The notes under the pieces: generated by a model
What the model was told of the DNA's origin: nothing
The model's input: the letters and a program-made list of their open reading frames with translations, nothing else
Databases searched by the model: none
Program-made: the position numbers and the translations under genes
From: an uncultured cyanobacterium
GTDB lineage: Bacteria; Cyanobacteriota; Cyanobacteriia; PCC-6307; Cyanobiaceae
Length of the DNA stretch: 5,734 bases
Assembly (NCBI GenBank): GCA_903928835.1
Contig: CAIYSK010000016.1
Location: forward strand, 1-5,734
Direction: 5' to 3'
Shown: positions 5,695 to 5,734 of the stretch, in pieces
How positions within the stretch are numbered: position 1 is the first letter of the stretch
Layout: every line of letters begins with the position of its first letter

Positions 5695-5734
5695 ACATCA
5701 TCCCGGGCATGCCCATGCCACCCATACCTCCCAT
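5693..5734 (-). CDS. groEL: Chaperonin GroEL, extreme C-terminus (cut by window edge)
   Basis: Only the last 13 codons and the TGA (complement of 5693-5695) are in the window. They encode MGGMGGMGMPGMM, the Gly-Met repeat tail that projects into the cavity of group I chaperonins and is diagnostic of GroEL C-termini. GroEL folds client proteins in an ATP-driven ring with GroES. The gene converges on nanE with a 23-nt gap. Which of the usual two or more cyanobacterial GroEL paralogues it is cannot be decided from this fragment. GGM-rich tails occur in few other proteins, so the call is good despite its length. Confidence 0.8.
   Translation of the reverse strand: MGGMGGMGMPGMM

Noticed and set aside
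1..5734. Shared MGGM wording in CoxB (left edge) and GroEL (right edge), considered as a dispersed repeat
   Set aside because: The match is only a few residues in two Met/Gly-rich stretches of unrelated proteins and does not extend at DNA level.

Overview
The window reads as part of a GC-rich chromosome of a picocyanobacterium of the Synechococcus/Cyanobium type. The grounds are gene content (an aa3-type cytochrome oxidase locus next to heme A synthesis genes and a GGM-tailed GroEL), the look of the proteins, and the absence on reading of the HIP1 octamer GCGATCGC that is common in many other cyanobacteria. The species assignment is inference.

Layout. Positions 1-394, minus strand, hold the N-terminal 131 codons of cytochrome c oxidase subunit II (coxB/ctaC), running off the left edge. 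Positions 395-625 are a divergent intergenic region with a strong dyad and a cluster of short direct repeats near coxB. From 626 the plus strand carries a compact run of six genes: ctaA (heme A synthase), ctaB (heme O synthase, overlapping ctaA by 8 nt), an ABC ATPase of the DrrA/NatA type, its ABC-2 type permease (1-nt overlap), a 153-residue protein I do not recognise with an S-P-G-x-D repeat linker, and a NanE-type N-acetylmannosamine-6-phosphate 2-epimerase ending at 5669. The last 42 bases are the 3' end of a convergent groEL on the minus strand.

How the genes fit together. CtaB farnesylates protoheme IX to heme O and CtaA oxidises heme O to heme A, the cofactor of the oxidase whose subunit II is encoded divergently. 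The ABC exporter, the unknown protein and NanE follow in the same direction with gaps of 0-39 nt and may be co-transcribed. Their functional link to the oxidase is not shown by the sequence.

I found no mobile element, CRISPR array, tRNA or rRNA. Most of the window is ordinary core-genome sequence. The items most worth a second look are the dyad and repeats upstream of coxB, the unrecognised repeat-linker protein, and the apparently isolated NanE.
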